The notes: generated from the letters alone by a model not told the origin. Numbered from the stretch's first letter, positions 1 through 8,216 are shown. The stretch is 64,000 nt of DNA from an uncultured Eubacteriales bacterium (GCA_900546615.1 URDJ01000002.1:1-64000); one strand, 5' to 3'. Numbers and translations are program-made.

Positions 1-55
1 GTATGACGGCCTTCGTATAGGTGGAGCCGACGTCGCATCCTCCGTAGTATTTCAT
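1..55 (-). CDS. 2-hydroxyacyl-CoA dehydratase activator (BadF/BadG/BcrA/BcrD ATPase family), N-terminus only
   Basis: Only the first 18 codons lie in the window; the gene runs off the left edge. They read MKYYGGCDVGSTYTKAVI, and the G-x-D-x-G-S-T-x-T-K-A pattern is the first phosphate-binding motif of the ASKHA-fold activators (HgdC/BadF type). In the known family this homodimeric [4Fe-4S] ATPase sends one electron to the dehydratase at low potential, driven by ATP. It is the last visible gene of the minus-strand run that begins with two dehydratase-like proteins, and the context supports the call strongly. The diagnostic cysteines lie outside the window. Confidence 0.8.
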   Translation of the reverse strand, partial: MKYYGGCDVGSTYTKAVI

Positions 56-63
56 ATATCTAT

Positions 64-282
64 TCACACCTCGTATTCATACTTCGGGAACTTGTCAATA
101 TCGTACCTCTGCTTGAGGATATCGCGGCGCTCCATGCCGTCGTAGTGCTTCTTGAGGAAGGGCTCGACGACGTAGAACAGCAGCTTGCCGTCGAGGTCGA
201 AATAAAACACCGCGAACAGGCCCGCGTACAGCAGCGCGCCCGCACCCGCAAGGATTCCAAGGGTCTTTTTCAGTTTCTTCAT
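64..282 (-). CDS. Small single-pass membrane protein between dehydratase and activator genes
   Basis: A 72-residue protein with a basic N-terminus (MKKLKKTLG), one hydrophobic segment at about residues 9-27 and a charged C-terminal tail rich in Lys, Asp and Tyr. I do not recognise a family. It lies 12 bp after the large dehydratase-like gene and 8 bp before the activator, so it should be co-transcribed with them. The sequence suggests a small inner-membrane protein with about 45 residues on one face. A role as membrane anchor or assembly factor for the dehydratase system is inference from position only. Confidence 0.6.
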   Translation of the reverse strand: MKKLKKTLGILAGAGALLYAGLFAVFYFDLDGKLLFYVVEPFLKKHYDGMERRDILKQRYDIDKFPKYEYEV

Positions 283-294
283 TCTCCTGCCCCC

Positions 295-1905
295 TTACCA
301 GCTCATGGAATCGTCGAACTCGAGCAGCGTCGGGTCCAGCGGCTCCTCGTGCATGACCGTGAACATGTAGTCGTTGACGATGCGGCGTATCTCCGCCCTC
401 GACACCGTGCGCGAGTCCGGCAGCGCGTGCGGCATCCAGATGGCGTGGATGTTCCGTTTGCGGAACTCGTCCTCGAACATGCCCGTGATGCCCTGCATAC
501 CCTTGCACTGTACCTGGTCGTACATCATGACCATGTCGCAGTTGAAGCGTTCCATGTTCTCCCATATCTCGAAGATATGCTTGTACCCGCCGACAGCCAT
601 GCGGCGCATGGGCGCCCACTCGTTGTAGAGCGTGAAGTCCTCCATCAGGTGTTCCTTCGTGTCCGTGCGCATGACGATGTCAAACATGAGCGAGTCCATG
701 TTCATAACGGTGTTCAGGCCCCAGCAGTTGTAGGCCCAGGTACACCAGTGCGAGTAGTAGAGCGGCGCGCAGCTCCAGGCCAGCACCCTGTGCCGCGTCT
801 CCGGGAAGGTCTCTATCTTCTTTTCCACGCAGCGGTACATGATCTTCTTGACCTTCTTGTCCGTCTGCGCCCAGATGTCCCGGTATCCGTCCTGTGAATA
901 GTAGATGCGATAGAGCGCCTGAGCCACGCTGTTGATGGGATAGTAGGGCGTGTTCGCCGCGACGTCCCATTTCTCGCGCTCGAACAGGGTGAGCTGGTTG
1001 TATTTTTCGATATACTCCACAAACAGGTCCCAGTTCATGGGCAGGCCGGTCTGCTCCTCGATAAACTTCCAGCACTCCTCTATCTCCCTGCGGCAGTGCT
1101 TCTGCACCAGCGGGTCGTCGAATTGCATGGGCTGAGGCATGGCGAACAGCGGCTTGTCGTAGGCCCAGTCCTGCAATATGCTCGTGCCGACCGAGCCGTC
1201 GCAGGCCTCGTTCGAGGTGACGAGGAAGGGGAAGTAATCCGGCATGTCGTCGAGTATCGACAGGCCCGCCTCGGCCTGGCACATCGGGCAGGGGTCGCCC
1301 GGAAGGCCGATAGACTGCGCCGCGTCGATATAATTCAGCACCGTGTGGCAGTTGACGTGGCAGGTGACGAAGTAGGGTATCATCTGCAGGGGCACGTCGT
1401 CCATCCGGTCGCGCCAGGGGTAGAAGATGGCGCCCGCCACGGTCTCGTCGTGGGCTATCGTGTGGTGCCACTTCTCGTTGTGCTTGCCGCCGTGGAGGTT
1501 GGCGTCCGCCGTGAACATTCGCATGAACTGGCGGATGGTCTCGTTGACCATGGCGCGGTAGTGCCAGCCCGTGGCCTTCATCGCCTCGCCGCGCATGCCC
1601 TCGAAGCCGCGGTCGAACCAGTGCATGACCGTCAGGTAGGTCTGACCAACCCAGCGGTAGCGCCAGATGCCCTTCATAAGCGGCACCGGCCCGCCGTAGC
1701 GCATCACGTCGTACACCAGCATGCCGTAATTGTATAGCCAGATGCGGTTGAAGTAGTACATCGTGTCCTTGAAGCCTCGCCACTCGCGGTGCTTGTAGAG
1801 GCCGGTCTTCGGTATGTACAGCTCACCGAGCTTGCGTTCCCTGTGGGGCTTGCCGTACCAGAAATCTCGGGCAAGCTTCTTAACGTTCTTGATTTTCATC
1901 TTCAC
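295..1905 (-). CDS. 2-hydroxyacyl-CoA dehydratase D-component-like protein, long form
   Basis: A 536-residue protein of the 2-hydroxyacyl-CoA dehydratase/benzoyl-CoA reductase subunit group, which binds [4Fe-4S] clusters and removes water from (R)-2-hydroxyacyl-CoA after activation by the BadF-type ATPase. It is longer than the usual subunit of about 400 residues; the extra length is mostly N-terminal and rich in Trp, Tyr and Arg. Candidate cluster ligands are C182 and C186 (TCHVNCH), C206 and C209 (CPMC) and C235 (ACDGS). Its start overlaps the end of the preceding 395-residue partner by 4 bp, so the two are translationally coupled and probably form a heterodimer. The substrate cannot be read from sequence. 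Confidence 0.7.
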   Translation of the reverse strand: MKMKIKNVKKLARDFWYGKPHRERKLGELYIPKTGLYKHREWRGFKDTMYYFNRIWLYNYGMLVYDVMRYGGPVPLMKGIWRYRWVGQTYLTVMHWFDRGFEGMRGEAMKATGWHYRAMVNETIRQFMRMFTADANLHGGKHNEKWHHTIAHDETVAGAIFYPWRDRMDDVPLQMIPYFVTCHVNCHTVLNYIDAAQSIGLPGDPCPMCQAEAGLSILDDMPDYFPFLVTSNEACDGSVGTSILQDWAYDKPLFAMPQPMQFDDPLVQKHCRREIEECWKFIEEQTGLPMNWDLFVEYIEKYNQLTLFEREKWDVAANTPYYPINSVAQALYRIYYSQDGYRDIWAQTDKKVKKIMYRCVEKKIETFPETRHRVLAWSCAPLYYSHWCTWAYNCWGLNTVMNMDSLMFDIVMRTDTKEHLMEDFTLYNEWAPMRRMAVGGYKHIFEIWENMERFNCDMVMMYDQVQCKGMQGITGMFEDEFRKRNIHAIWMPHALPDSRTVSRAEIRRIVNDYMFTVMHEEPLDPTLLEFDDSMSW

Positions 1906-3089
1906 TTGCCCTCCTGTATCTTCTTTATCTCAATGCTCTCGATAAACGCCTGGAAGCGCGTACGGAGCTGGCCTGAGGCGCTGTTTATGTACTCTTTCTC
2001 GATGGAGCAGACCGGGATGCCGAAGTCCCTTTTCAGCACGATGGTGTTTATCGTGCGCTCATAGCTCCAATACTCGCAGAACTTGTTTGACTCGACGATG
2101 ATGCCGTCGGCGTGATACTCCTTCGCAATGTCCGCGAGCTGTTTTTTTCGGCCGCGCATGTCGTCCTGGCCCATGAAGCGCGGGCACATTCCTGTCTTAA
2201 TGTAGTGCCTGGCTATGGCGTCGAGAGGCTCCTGGCCCTCCTCAACGACTATCTGCTCCCTGCCGGGCATCGAGCCGTAGCAGTACCTGTCCGCCACGAC
2301 CATCGCGCCGCAGCCTTCTATGAGCTGGGTGAAGCCGGGGTCGTCGTTCTCGGAGCCGGAGAGCATAACCTTGCAGCGGAACCAGGGCTTTGCATCCGGC
2401 TCGCGCCCGCGCATCTCCTCGGCCGTCTCGCGCAGGTAGGGCAGGATCAGGTACTTCGGACATACAAGCGTCACGAGCTGTATTACGTGGAACTCGTAGC
2501 CCGTTATCGTCGGGTTATCCAGCTTCCGGTAATCACCTATCTCGTTAATCAGTCGGCAGACCTCATTGTGCTCCTCGATAGTCTTCATGAGCGCCTCATC
2601 CGAGGTGTCAATGCCGAACCTCTCACTCAGCGGCTTGAGCACATGGGCGCGGAGCTGTTCGCGGTAGTGCTCGAAGCTGTTCTCGGTCTTCTTGAAGGGC
2701 ACGTCGGAGAACTCGCAGAAGAAGTCCGGGTTCTGGATGAGGTCCATCATCTGCAGATGCTCCTGGAAGCGGCAGGTGACGGTGCAGGTCTCCGTGGCCA
2801 TCTGCGCGTCGAGGAAATTGTAGCCGCCTTCGAGCGCGCGCTCGAGCAGGCTGCGTCCGTAGTGGCAGGTGCGGCCCGACATGTAGTAGGTCGCGATATC
2901 CGGCGAGGTGCAGCGCGGCGCGCGCAGCCTCACCCCGAAGCAGCCGGGCAGGTCCAGCAGTACCTCGGGCATGAAATAGCAGGTGTAGCCCAGGGCGCGC
3001 TTCCCCTCGCCCTTGGCCTGCTTCACCAGCTCGTTGTTCGCCTCCTGCAGCAGATCTTCAAAGAAAATCAGGTGCTTCAGGTCTCTCAT
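1902..3089 (-). CDS. 2-hydroxyacyl-CoA dehydratase subunit, HgdB/FldB-like
   Basis: A 395-residue protein, the usual length for this family. The N-terminal part has the typical pattern GYTCYFMPEVLLDLPG followed by VRLRAP, with candidate cluster ligands C37, C75 and C102 or C106. It is the first gene of the operon that continues into the long partner, the small membrane protein and the activator. Family members dehydrate 2-hydroxyglutaryl-, lactoyl- or aryllactoyl-CoA during amino-acid fermentation; which applies here is unknown. A good promoter lies about 60 bp upstream and AGAGGGGGATTTG precedes the ATG. Confidence 0.75.
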   Translation of the reverse strand: MRDLKHLIFFEDLLQEANNELVKQAKGEGKRALGYTCYFMPEVLLDLPGCFGVRLRAPRCTSPDIATYYMSGRTCHYGRSLLERALEGGYNFLDAQMATETCTVTCRFQEHLQMMDLIQNPDFFCEFSDVPFKKTENSFEHYREQLRAHVLKPLSERFGIDTSDEALMKTIEEHNEVCRLINEIGDYRKLDNPTITGYEFHVIQLVTLVCPKYLILPYLRETAEEMRGREPDAKPWFRCKVMLSGSENDDPGFTQLIEGCGAMVVADRYCYGSMPGREQIVVEEGQEPLDAIARHYIKTGMCPRFMGQDDMRGRKKQLADIAKEYHADGIIVESNKFCEYWSYERTINTIVLKRDFGIPVCSIEKEYINSASGQLRTRFQAFIESIEIKKIQEGK

Positions 3090-3150
3090 TCAAATCCCCC
3101 TCTATTAAAAGTTACCAAAACACCGTTCCAAATCTCCCTATCTAATGTCA

Positions 3151-3179
3151 AGGATACCAAAGCCCATGTTAATTGTCAA
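3151..3179 (-). promoter_or_regulatory. Sigma-A-type promoter of the dehydratase operon
   Basis: On the minus strand TTGACA (3174-3179) is followed after exactly 17 bases by TATCCT (3151-3156). It lies about 60 bases upstream of the first dehydratase gene. The rest of 3180-3326 holds only a short hairpin with a T-rich loop near 3198-3212 and no recognisable gene. Confidence 0.6.
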
Positions 3180-3326
3180 ACACATTTTTTCAACACTCGG
3201 CACTTTTTGTGCCCGGTTTCCGTTTTTATATGATTTTAACGCCCGATAAAATGCATTGCTCCGCCTCAGCCTCTGGTTAGACCACTCAGTCGCTGTAAAC
3301 GTGCGTTAATTATAGCTGCAAGGTGC

Positions 3327-3361
3327 AAAAGAGGAGAGACAGAAGCTGCCTCTCCTCTTTT
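3327..3361 (-). terminator. Rho-independent terminator after the amylosucrase-like gene
   Basis: A perfect 12-bp stem, AAAAGAGGAGAG paired with CTCTCCTCTTTT, with an 11-base loop. It stands 30 bp downstream of the minus-strand amylosucrase stop codon and has a T-run on that strand. Confidence 0.85.
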
Positions 3362-3391
3362 ACCTCTCCGTGATTCGTGCCTTTGTGAATT

Positions 3392-5248
3392 TTATCCGAC
3401 CTCGGGCGGTGCGCTTATGTACAGCGCATACCGGTAGGCGCTCAGGCTCTGCTCCGTGCCGTCCCAGCGCTCGCCGCTCATCAGGTCGCTGTACTCGCCG
3501 CCCAGCGCCTCCAGCCGGACGTGCTGCTCCGCGCCCGTGAAGTTGAACAGCCCTATGAGCCTCCGGCCGTCCAGCTCGCGCACGAGGCTCAGCACGCCGT
3601 TATTCGCCGTGTCCCATGTGCTAACCCATGCGCCGGGGCCGAACAGCGGCTCCGTCTTCCGTATCCGCTCGAGCTGACGCAGGCCGTCCCAAATGCGCTG
3701 CTGCACCGTGCCCTGCTCTCCCCGCAGCGCCGCCTTGTCCCAGTCAAAGCAGCTGCGGTGCAGGTTCCGGCTGTCCTCCCGCCTGTCCGGGTCATCATGA
3801 TAGCTGTAGTCGTTCAGCTGTCCGATCTCGTCCCCGCTCGAGAGCATCGGGAAGCCTGCCATCGTCATGATGACCGCGTGCATCATCAGGTCGCGCCGGA
3901 TGCCCAGCTCCACCTGCGCCTTGTCGTGCTCCTCAAGTCCCTTCTCGATGCCGCAGAGACTTGCAGTCGTACCGCAGCTCCTTGCGTCGCCGGTCTTCGG
4001 GTCGTAATTATACAGCTCCCCCCTCGCCCAACTGCCCGGGAAGCTGCCGCTGTAGAACTCGTACAGGTACTTCTTATGCAGGTACGGGTCGTTGCCGATG
4101 CTCCGGCCGTATTCCTCGTTCAGGCCCCAGCCGATGTCGTCGTGGCAGCGCAGGTAGTTCACGAACGCGCAGTGCCCCGTCAGGCTGTGCAGGTCGTCCA
4201 GCTGATGCTTGAGCTGGCGCACGTCCCCGCTCGCCAGCGCGCTCCACTGAGTACACATCGTGGACGAGTTGTACAGTATATGGCACTCGGGCTTCTCTGC
4301 CGTTCCGAAATACGCCGCAAGCTCCCTTGGGGCCATGACGACCTCGCCCTTGAGTATCACCGCCGGGCACACCGTTTCTATGACGAGGCGAATCATCCGC
4401 ATGAGCGTATGCACCTGCGGAAGGTTCCGGCAGCTCGTGCCCAGCTCCTTCCACAGATAGGGCGTCGCGTCCACGCGGAGCACCTCGACGCCCATGTTCG
4501 CGAGGTGCAGCATGCTCGCCGCCATGTCGTTGAACACGGAGGGGTTGCGGTAGTTCAAATCCCACTGGTAGGGGTGGAAGCTCGAGCACACCCAGCGGCC
4601 CATCTGCTCGTCATAGATGAAGCTGCCCGGCGCGGTCTCCGGGAATACGTCCGGGATGGTCTTTTCCATCTCGCGCGGAATCTCCGGACTGTCGAACGTG
4701 ATGTACCTGTCTATGTACTCCTGCTCTCCCGCTCTGGCGCGGCGCGCCCACTCGTGAGTGTCCGCCGTGTGGTTGATAACGAAGTCGAGGCAGAGGCTCA
4801 TGCCGCGCTTGCGCATGGCCGCCGTCAGAGCTTCGAGCTGTTCGTTCGTACCCAGCGACGGGTCCACCGTGTCGAAATCCTCCACCGCGTATCCGCCGTC
4901 GTTCTCCGGGTGCGGCATCTTTAGCAGCGGCATCAGATGCAGGTAGGTCACGCCCTGCTCCGCAAGGTAATCGAGCTTCCCCGTCAGGTGTTCCAGGTCT
5001 CCGGCAAACAGCTCCGTATACATCGTCATTCCCAGCATACGACCCTCGCGGTACCACAGCGGCGATTTCTCCCGTCTGCCGTCCAGCTGCTTGAGCGCGC
5101 GCGAGCGCTCCGCCGACGCGCGGCGCATATGCTCCTCCAGCTCGCTGAGGCGAGCCCTGTCATCGTAAAGCTCCATATAAAGCCATTCCAGCTCATCCCG
5201 TCGGGGCTGGAGTCTGCGTTCAAAAACGGACAGTCCTGCCACAGGCAT
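3392..5248 (-). CDS. Amylosucrase-like GH13 enzyme (sucrose-active)
   Basis: A 618-residue glycoside hydrolase family 13 protein. All four GH13 regions are visible: DFVINHT (155-161), VLRVDATPYLWKELGTSC (256-273, nucleophile D260), KGEVV (acid/base E302) and VNYLRCHDDIGW (stabiliser D370). The W-K-x-L/M-G-T-S-C and Y-x-R-x-H-D-D-I-G-W forms are those of amylosucrase (GH13_4), which splits sucrose and builds alpha-1,4-glucan while releasing fructose. An N-terminal helical region (1-65) and a C-terminal beta domain fit that subfamily. No signal peptide, so cytoplasmic. AGGAGG lies only 2 bases from the chosen ATG; a GTG two codons later (5242) has better spacing. It has its own promoter and terminator and stands alone. 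Confidence 0.85.
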   Translation of the reverse strand: MPVAGLSVFERRLQPRRDELEWLYMELYDDRARLSELEEHMRRASAERSRALKQLDGRREKSPLWYREGRMLGMTMYTELFAGDLEHLTGKLDYLAEQGVTYLHLMPLLKMPHPENDGGYAVEDFDTVDPSLGTNEQLEALTAAMRKRGMSLCLDFVINHTADTHEWARRARAGEQEYIDRYITFDSPEIPREMEKTIPDVFPETAPGSFIYDEQMGRWVCSSFHPYQWDLNYRNPSVFNDMAASMLHLANMGVEVLRVDATPYLWKELGTSCRNLPQVHTLMRMIRLVIETVCPAVILKGEVVMAPRELAAYFGTAEKPECHILYNSSTMCTQWSALASGDVRQLKHQLDDLHSLTGHCAFVNYLRCHDDIGWGLNEEYGRSIGNDPYLHKKYLYEFYSGSFPGSWARGELYNYDPKTGDARSCGTTASLCGIEKGLEEHDKAQVELGIRRDLMMHAVIMTMAGFPMLSSGDEIGQLNDYSYHDDPDRREDSRNLHRSCFDWDKAALRGEQGTVQQRIWDGLRQLERIRKTEPLFGPGAWVSTWDTANNGVLSLVRELDGRRLIGLFNFTGAEQHVRLEALGGEYSDLMSGERWDGTEQSLSAYRYALYISAPPEVG

Positions 5249-5265
5249 CTCCTCCTGAGCACAGT

Positions 5266-5294
5266 AGTTTAAACCAACATTCCCCTTCTGTCAA
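5266..5294 (-). promoter_or_regulatory. Promoter of the amylosucrase-like gene
   Basis: On the minus strand TTGACA (5289-5294), 17-base spacer, then TAAACT (5266-5271). The bases directly after the -35, GAAGG, also follow the -35 of the nearby tRNA promoter. Confidence 0.6.
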
Positions 5295-5332
5295 TGGCGG
5301 CTATATACCGGAATAAATGCCACATATAATGC

Positions 5333-5363
5333 AAAAAGCGCCCGACTTTACGTCAGGCGCTTT
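5333..5363 (-). terminator. Terminator of the tRNA operon
   Basis: AAAGCGCC pairs with GGCGCTTT, and GAC with GTC inside. On the minus strand it starts 2 bases after the tRNA-Thr CCA end and finishes in a T-run. Confidence 0.85.
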
Positions 5364-5364
5364 C

Positions 5365-5440
<76 letters not shown>

Positions 5441-5446
5441 ATGGCT

Positions 5447-5472
5447 CTCCCCACGGCTTTCGCCGTGGGGAG
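5447..5472 (-). repeat. Very stable hairpin between the two tRNA genes
   Basis: CTCCCCACGGC pairs perfectly with GCCGTGGGGAG across a 4-base loop. It fills nearly the whole spacer between tRNA-Asp and tRNA-Thr. There is no T-run, so it is more likely a processing or 3'-end-protecting structure than a terminator. Confidence 0.75.
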
Positions 5473-5549
5473 TGGCGACCGAGAAGGGACTTGAACCCTC
5501 GGCCTCTAGCGTGACAGGCTAGCGTTCTAACCGACTGAACTACTCGGCC
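5473..5549 (-). tRNA. tRNA-Asp (GTC anticodon)
   Basis: A 77-nt tRNA with encoded CCA. The acceptor stem GGCCGAG/CTCGGTC has one G-U pair, the anticodon stem-loop CTAGC-CTGTCAC-GCTAG gives anticodon GTC, and the T arm contains GGTTCAAGTCC. It is the first gene of the operon. Confidence 0.97.
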
Positions 5550-5562
5550 ACGCGGCTTTTGT

Positions 5563-5591
5563 AATATACCAAATCATTCGCCTTCTGTCAA
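5563..5591 (-). promoter_or_regulatory. Promoter of the tRNA-Asp/tRNA-Thr operon
   Basis: On the minus strand TTGACA (5586-5591), 17-base spacer, TATATT (5563-5568), 13 bases before the tRNA-Asp 5' end. Confidence 0.8.
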
Positions 5592-5616
5592 GTGCTTTTT
5601 TCATTTTTTTCGTTCC

Positions 5617-5645
5617 TTGCGATACGTCGCGATTTGTGGTAAAAT
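5617..5645 (+). promoter_or_regulatory. Promoter of the secreted NodB-like gene
   Basis: TTGCGA (5617-5622), 17-base spacer, TAAAAT (5640-5645), 28 bases before the start codon and divergent from the tRNA promoter. Confidence 0.65.
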
Positions 5646-5673
5646 GTGTCCATCAACTCTGGAGGTCTCAGCC

Positions 5674-6753
5674 ATGCGCAAACTCTTGCCTCTCCTGCTC
5701 GTCTGCTGTCTGCTGCTCGCGGCTGTCCCTGCCTCGGCGGCCGCCGACGTCTGCTTTATCGCCACCAACGACAGCCTCGAACAGCTTACCAATCAGCCGT
5801 ATTTCTCCGGCTCGACCATATATGTGCCGTACACGGTCTTCGCCAACTTCAAAATCTACAACACCTATCATCAGAGCAGCAACACCGCCTCGCTCTACAC
5901 CTCGTCCAAGCAGCTCTATTTCGACCTCAACACGGGCGAAACCTATGACGGAGAGGGCAACTATTATAATGTAACGCCCATTTCCAGAGGCGGCGTGGTA
6001 TATGTCCCTGTGGACTTCATTTGCCAGCAGTACGGGCTGTCGTGGTCCTACATAGAGGGCAGCGAATATGGCGACGTGTGCCGCATCACCGATTCCGGCG
6101 CACACCTGACCGACGCGCAGTTCCTCACCGCCGCGAAACAGCTCATGTCAAGTCGCTACAACGCCTATACCGGCAACTCGTCCGGGACCGAGGACCCCAT
6201 AACCGGCATTGACATCACCTCGGACTGCGTCATATACCTGAGCTTCGTTGGGCTTCCATCTCAGAAGCTGCTCGACACGCTCTCGGAGCATGGCGTCTCC
6301 GCAGGCTTCTTCCTCACGGCCGACGAACTGCGCCAGGAGCCTGAGACCGTCAGGCGCATCGTGGGTGAAGGGCACAGCATCGGGGCGCTCTGCTACTCAG
6401 ACCCGCTGGGCGAGTATATCGAGTTCCGAAGCCTGCTTTTAGATGCGGCGCACGCAACGACCGTGCTCATTGCCTCCGGCGACAGGCTCTACGACGCCGC
6501 CTGCGCAAAGGCGGCCGCAGAAAACGGCCTCGTCTTCTGGGACTACGACAACGACTGCATCCAGTCCGGCAGCGGGCTGGCGTACATTTCCCTCATCACC
6601 GCATACCTCGAATACCGACCGAGCAGGCTCGATTCGAGGATACTCTGCACAGACATGACCGATGCCAACCTCCCGTCCGTTCTGAGCTATCTGAAGGACA
6701 ACAGCATAACCGCAAGGGCGCCGAATGAGGTAGACCCTCCCGAATACGAGTAA
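5674..6753 (+). CDS. Secreted protein: copper-amine-oxidase-like N-terminal domain plus degenerate NodB (polysaccharide deacetylase-like) domain
   Basis: The ATG at 5674 follows a GGAGG box and opens a 359-residue protein with a clear signal peptide (MRKLLPLLLVCCLLLAAVPASA). Residues about 28-140 repeat the pattern of the copper-amine-oxidase-like N-terminal domain found in Clostridia (YVPYTVF, GGVVYVPVDFICQQYGLSW). Residues about 178-330 resemble a NodB polysaccharide deacetylase, but the signature T-F-D-D-G-P reads SFVGLP (190-195) and the zinc-binding H-x-x-x-H segment reads GHSIGALCYSDP (233-244), with the metal ligands missing. It is therefore probably a non-catalytic wall- or glycan-binding protein. 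It has its own promoter and terminator. The domain assignments are by eye. Confidence 0.65.
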   Translation: MRKLLPLLLVCCLLLAAVPASAAADVCFIATNDSLEQLTNQPYFSGSTIYVPYTVFANFKIYNTYHQSSNTASLYTSSKQLYFDLNTGETYDGEGNYYNVTPISRGGVVYVPVDFICQQYGLSWSYIEGSEYGDVCRITDSGAHLTDAQFLTAAKQLMSSRYNAYTGNSSGTEDPITGIDITSDCVIYLSFVGLPSQKLLDTLSEHGVSAGFFLTADELRQEPETVRRIVGEGHSIGALCYSDPLGEYIEFRSLLLDAAHATTVLIASGDRLYDAACAKAAAENGLVFWDYDNDCIQSGSGLAYISLITAYLEYRPSRLDSRILCTDMTDANLPSVLSYLKDNSITARAPNEVDPPEYE

Positions 6754-6785
6754 AAATACCTCCCTGCGATCGCAGGGAGGTATTT
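6754..6785. terminator. Bidirectional terminator between convergent genes
   Basis: A perfect palindrome, AAATACCTCCCTGCGA against TCGCAGGGAGGTATTT, directly after the stop codon of the plus-strand gene and beside the mgtE stop. It can serve both strands. Confidence 0.9.
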
Positions 6786-6786
6786 A

Positions 6787-8118
6787 TCATATCGTGAACA
6801 CAGCAGAGGCTATCGTAAAATAGATAAACATGGCCACCGTATCGACAACAGTCGTGATGAGCGGCGCGGCCATCAGCGCAGGGTCGAGGCCAAGCCGTTT
6901 TGCAGCTACAGGCAGCAGTCCGCCTGTAACTTTGGCGCAGGCCACCGTGCAAAGAAGCGCCGCCGAGACCACCAGCGCCAGCTTCAGGTCGTTATACTTT
7001 ATCATTATGAACGCGGATTCCACCGCAGCCAGCGCCACCCCTACTATGAGCGATACGCGCAGCTCTTTCCAGAGTATGCTCAGCGTGTCCGAAAAGTGCA
7101 GCTCATCCACAGCCAGGCCGCGGATGATGAGCGTCGAACTCTGAGAGCCGCAGTTGCCGCCCGTGTCCATTATCATCGGTATGAATGCCACAAGCAGCGG
7201 CACTGCCGCAAACGCCGCTTCGTACCTCGAGATTATTGCGCCCGTAATGCCCGCCGACACCATCAGCACCAGCAGCCACACGATCCTGTGCTTTGCGTGC
7301 TTCCACACTGGCGTCTTCAGATACGGCTCAGTGTTCGCCTCCATCGCCGCCATCTTCTGCATGTCCTCCGTCGTCTCCTCCGTAAGCACGCCGATTGCGT
7401 CGTCAAAGGTTACGATGCCCACGATGCAGCCCTCGGTGTCCACTACCGGTATGGCGATCAGCCCGTATCGCCGGAAAAGGTTCGCAGCGAACTCCCTGTC
7501 GTCCGTCGTCCTGACCGAGATATAGTCTCCTCGTATGAGCGGGGATATAGGTTCCGCGCCCTCATGCGTGAGAAGGTCCTTCGCAGTCACGACCCCGAGG
7601 AGCTTGTGCTTTTTCACCGCGTAGCAGGTATACACCGTCTCGCTGCCTATTCCGACACGGCGTATCTTCTCCAGCGCGCCCGCGACAGTCAAGTCCGGGT
7701 CCAGCTCCACGAACTCCACCGTCATGATGCTGCCCACGCTGTCATCCGGGTATTGCAGCAGGTAGTTTATCGTCTTTCTCGTCTCGGCATCCACGTTCTC
7801 CAGCAGCTGCGTGACGAAATTTGCCGGCATGTCGCTCAAAAAATCCGCCGCATCGTCGGCAAACAGCTCCTCGAACAGGCTCTTTATCTCGGCGCTCGAG
7901 AAAGTCTTTATCAGCTCCTGCCTCAAATCGTTGTCCATGTAGCTGAACACCTCGGCCGCCTTGGGCTTGTCAAGGATGCGGAACACCATCGCCAGTTCCC
8001 TGTCGTCCAGCTCGGACAGCAGTTCGGCGAGGTCCACGGGGTTGTACATGGACAGCACGTCATGGATGGACCTGAGCCGCTTCTCCTCGAGAAGGGCCCT
8101 CAGCACGGATACAGTCAT
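6787..8118 (-). CDS. mgtE: Magnesium transporter MgtE
   Basis: A 444-residue MgtE-type Mg2+ channel. The cytosolic N domain (about 1-120, LLSELDDRELAMVFRIL) is followed by two CBS domains (about 130-250, including GSIMTVEFVELDPDLTVAGA) and a membrane domain with five helices carrying IPMIMDTGGNCGSQSSTL, the family signature that forms the pore. The start was set at 8118 because AGGAGG lies 8 bases upstream; a longer open frame to 8184 would run through a hairpin. The N and CBS domains close the channel when cytosolic Mg2+ is high. The gene has a structured leader ending in a terminator-like hairpin, which suggests attenuation control. Confidence 0.93.
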   Translation of the reverse strand: MTVSVLRALLEEKRLRSIHDVLSMYNPVDLAELLSELDDRELAMVFRILDKPKAAEVFSYMDNDLRQELIKTFSSAEIKSLFEELFADDAADFLSDMPANFVTQLLENVDAETRKTINYLLQYPDDSVGSIMTVEFVELDPDLTVAGALEKIRRVGIGSETVYTCYAVKKHKLLGVVTAKDLLTHEGAEPISPLIRGDYISVRTTDDREFAANLFRRYGLIAIPVVDTEGCIVGIVTFDDAIGVLTEETTEDMQKMAAMEANTEPYLKTPVWKHAKHRIVWLLVLMVSAGITGAIISRYEAAFAAVPLLVAFIPMIMDTGGNCGSQSSTLIIRGLAVDELHFSDTLSILWKELRVSLIVGVALAAVESAFIMIKYNDLKLALVVSAALLCTVACAKVTGGLLPVAAKRLGLDPALMAAPLITTVVDTVAMFIYFTIASAVFTI

Positions 8119-8142
8119 TGTCATACCCTCCTTCCGGGCAGC

Positions 8143-8174
8143 AAAAAGCCGCCGCATCACACGGACACGGCGGC
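8143..8174 (-). terminator. Terminator-like attenuator hairpin directly before the mgtE ribosome binding site
   Basis: On the minus strand a 7-bp stem GCCGCCG/CGGCGGC with a 13-base loop is followed by five Ts (8143-8147). It ends about 10 bases before the AGGAGG of mgtE. Its position inside the leader, not after a gene, is that of a regulated attenuator. Confidence 0.7.
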
Positions 8175-8216
8175 ACAGGCGCACGGAAAGAGAGTGTGCT
8201 CTTTTTATGCAAAACA

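Noticed and set aside
8119..8184. N-terminal extension of MgtE
   Set aside because: It would be encoded by the attenuator hairpin and ribosome binding site; a good start lies at 8118.
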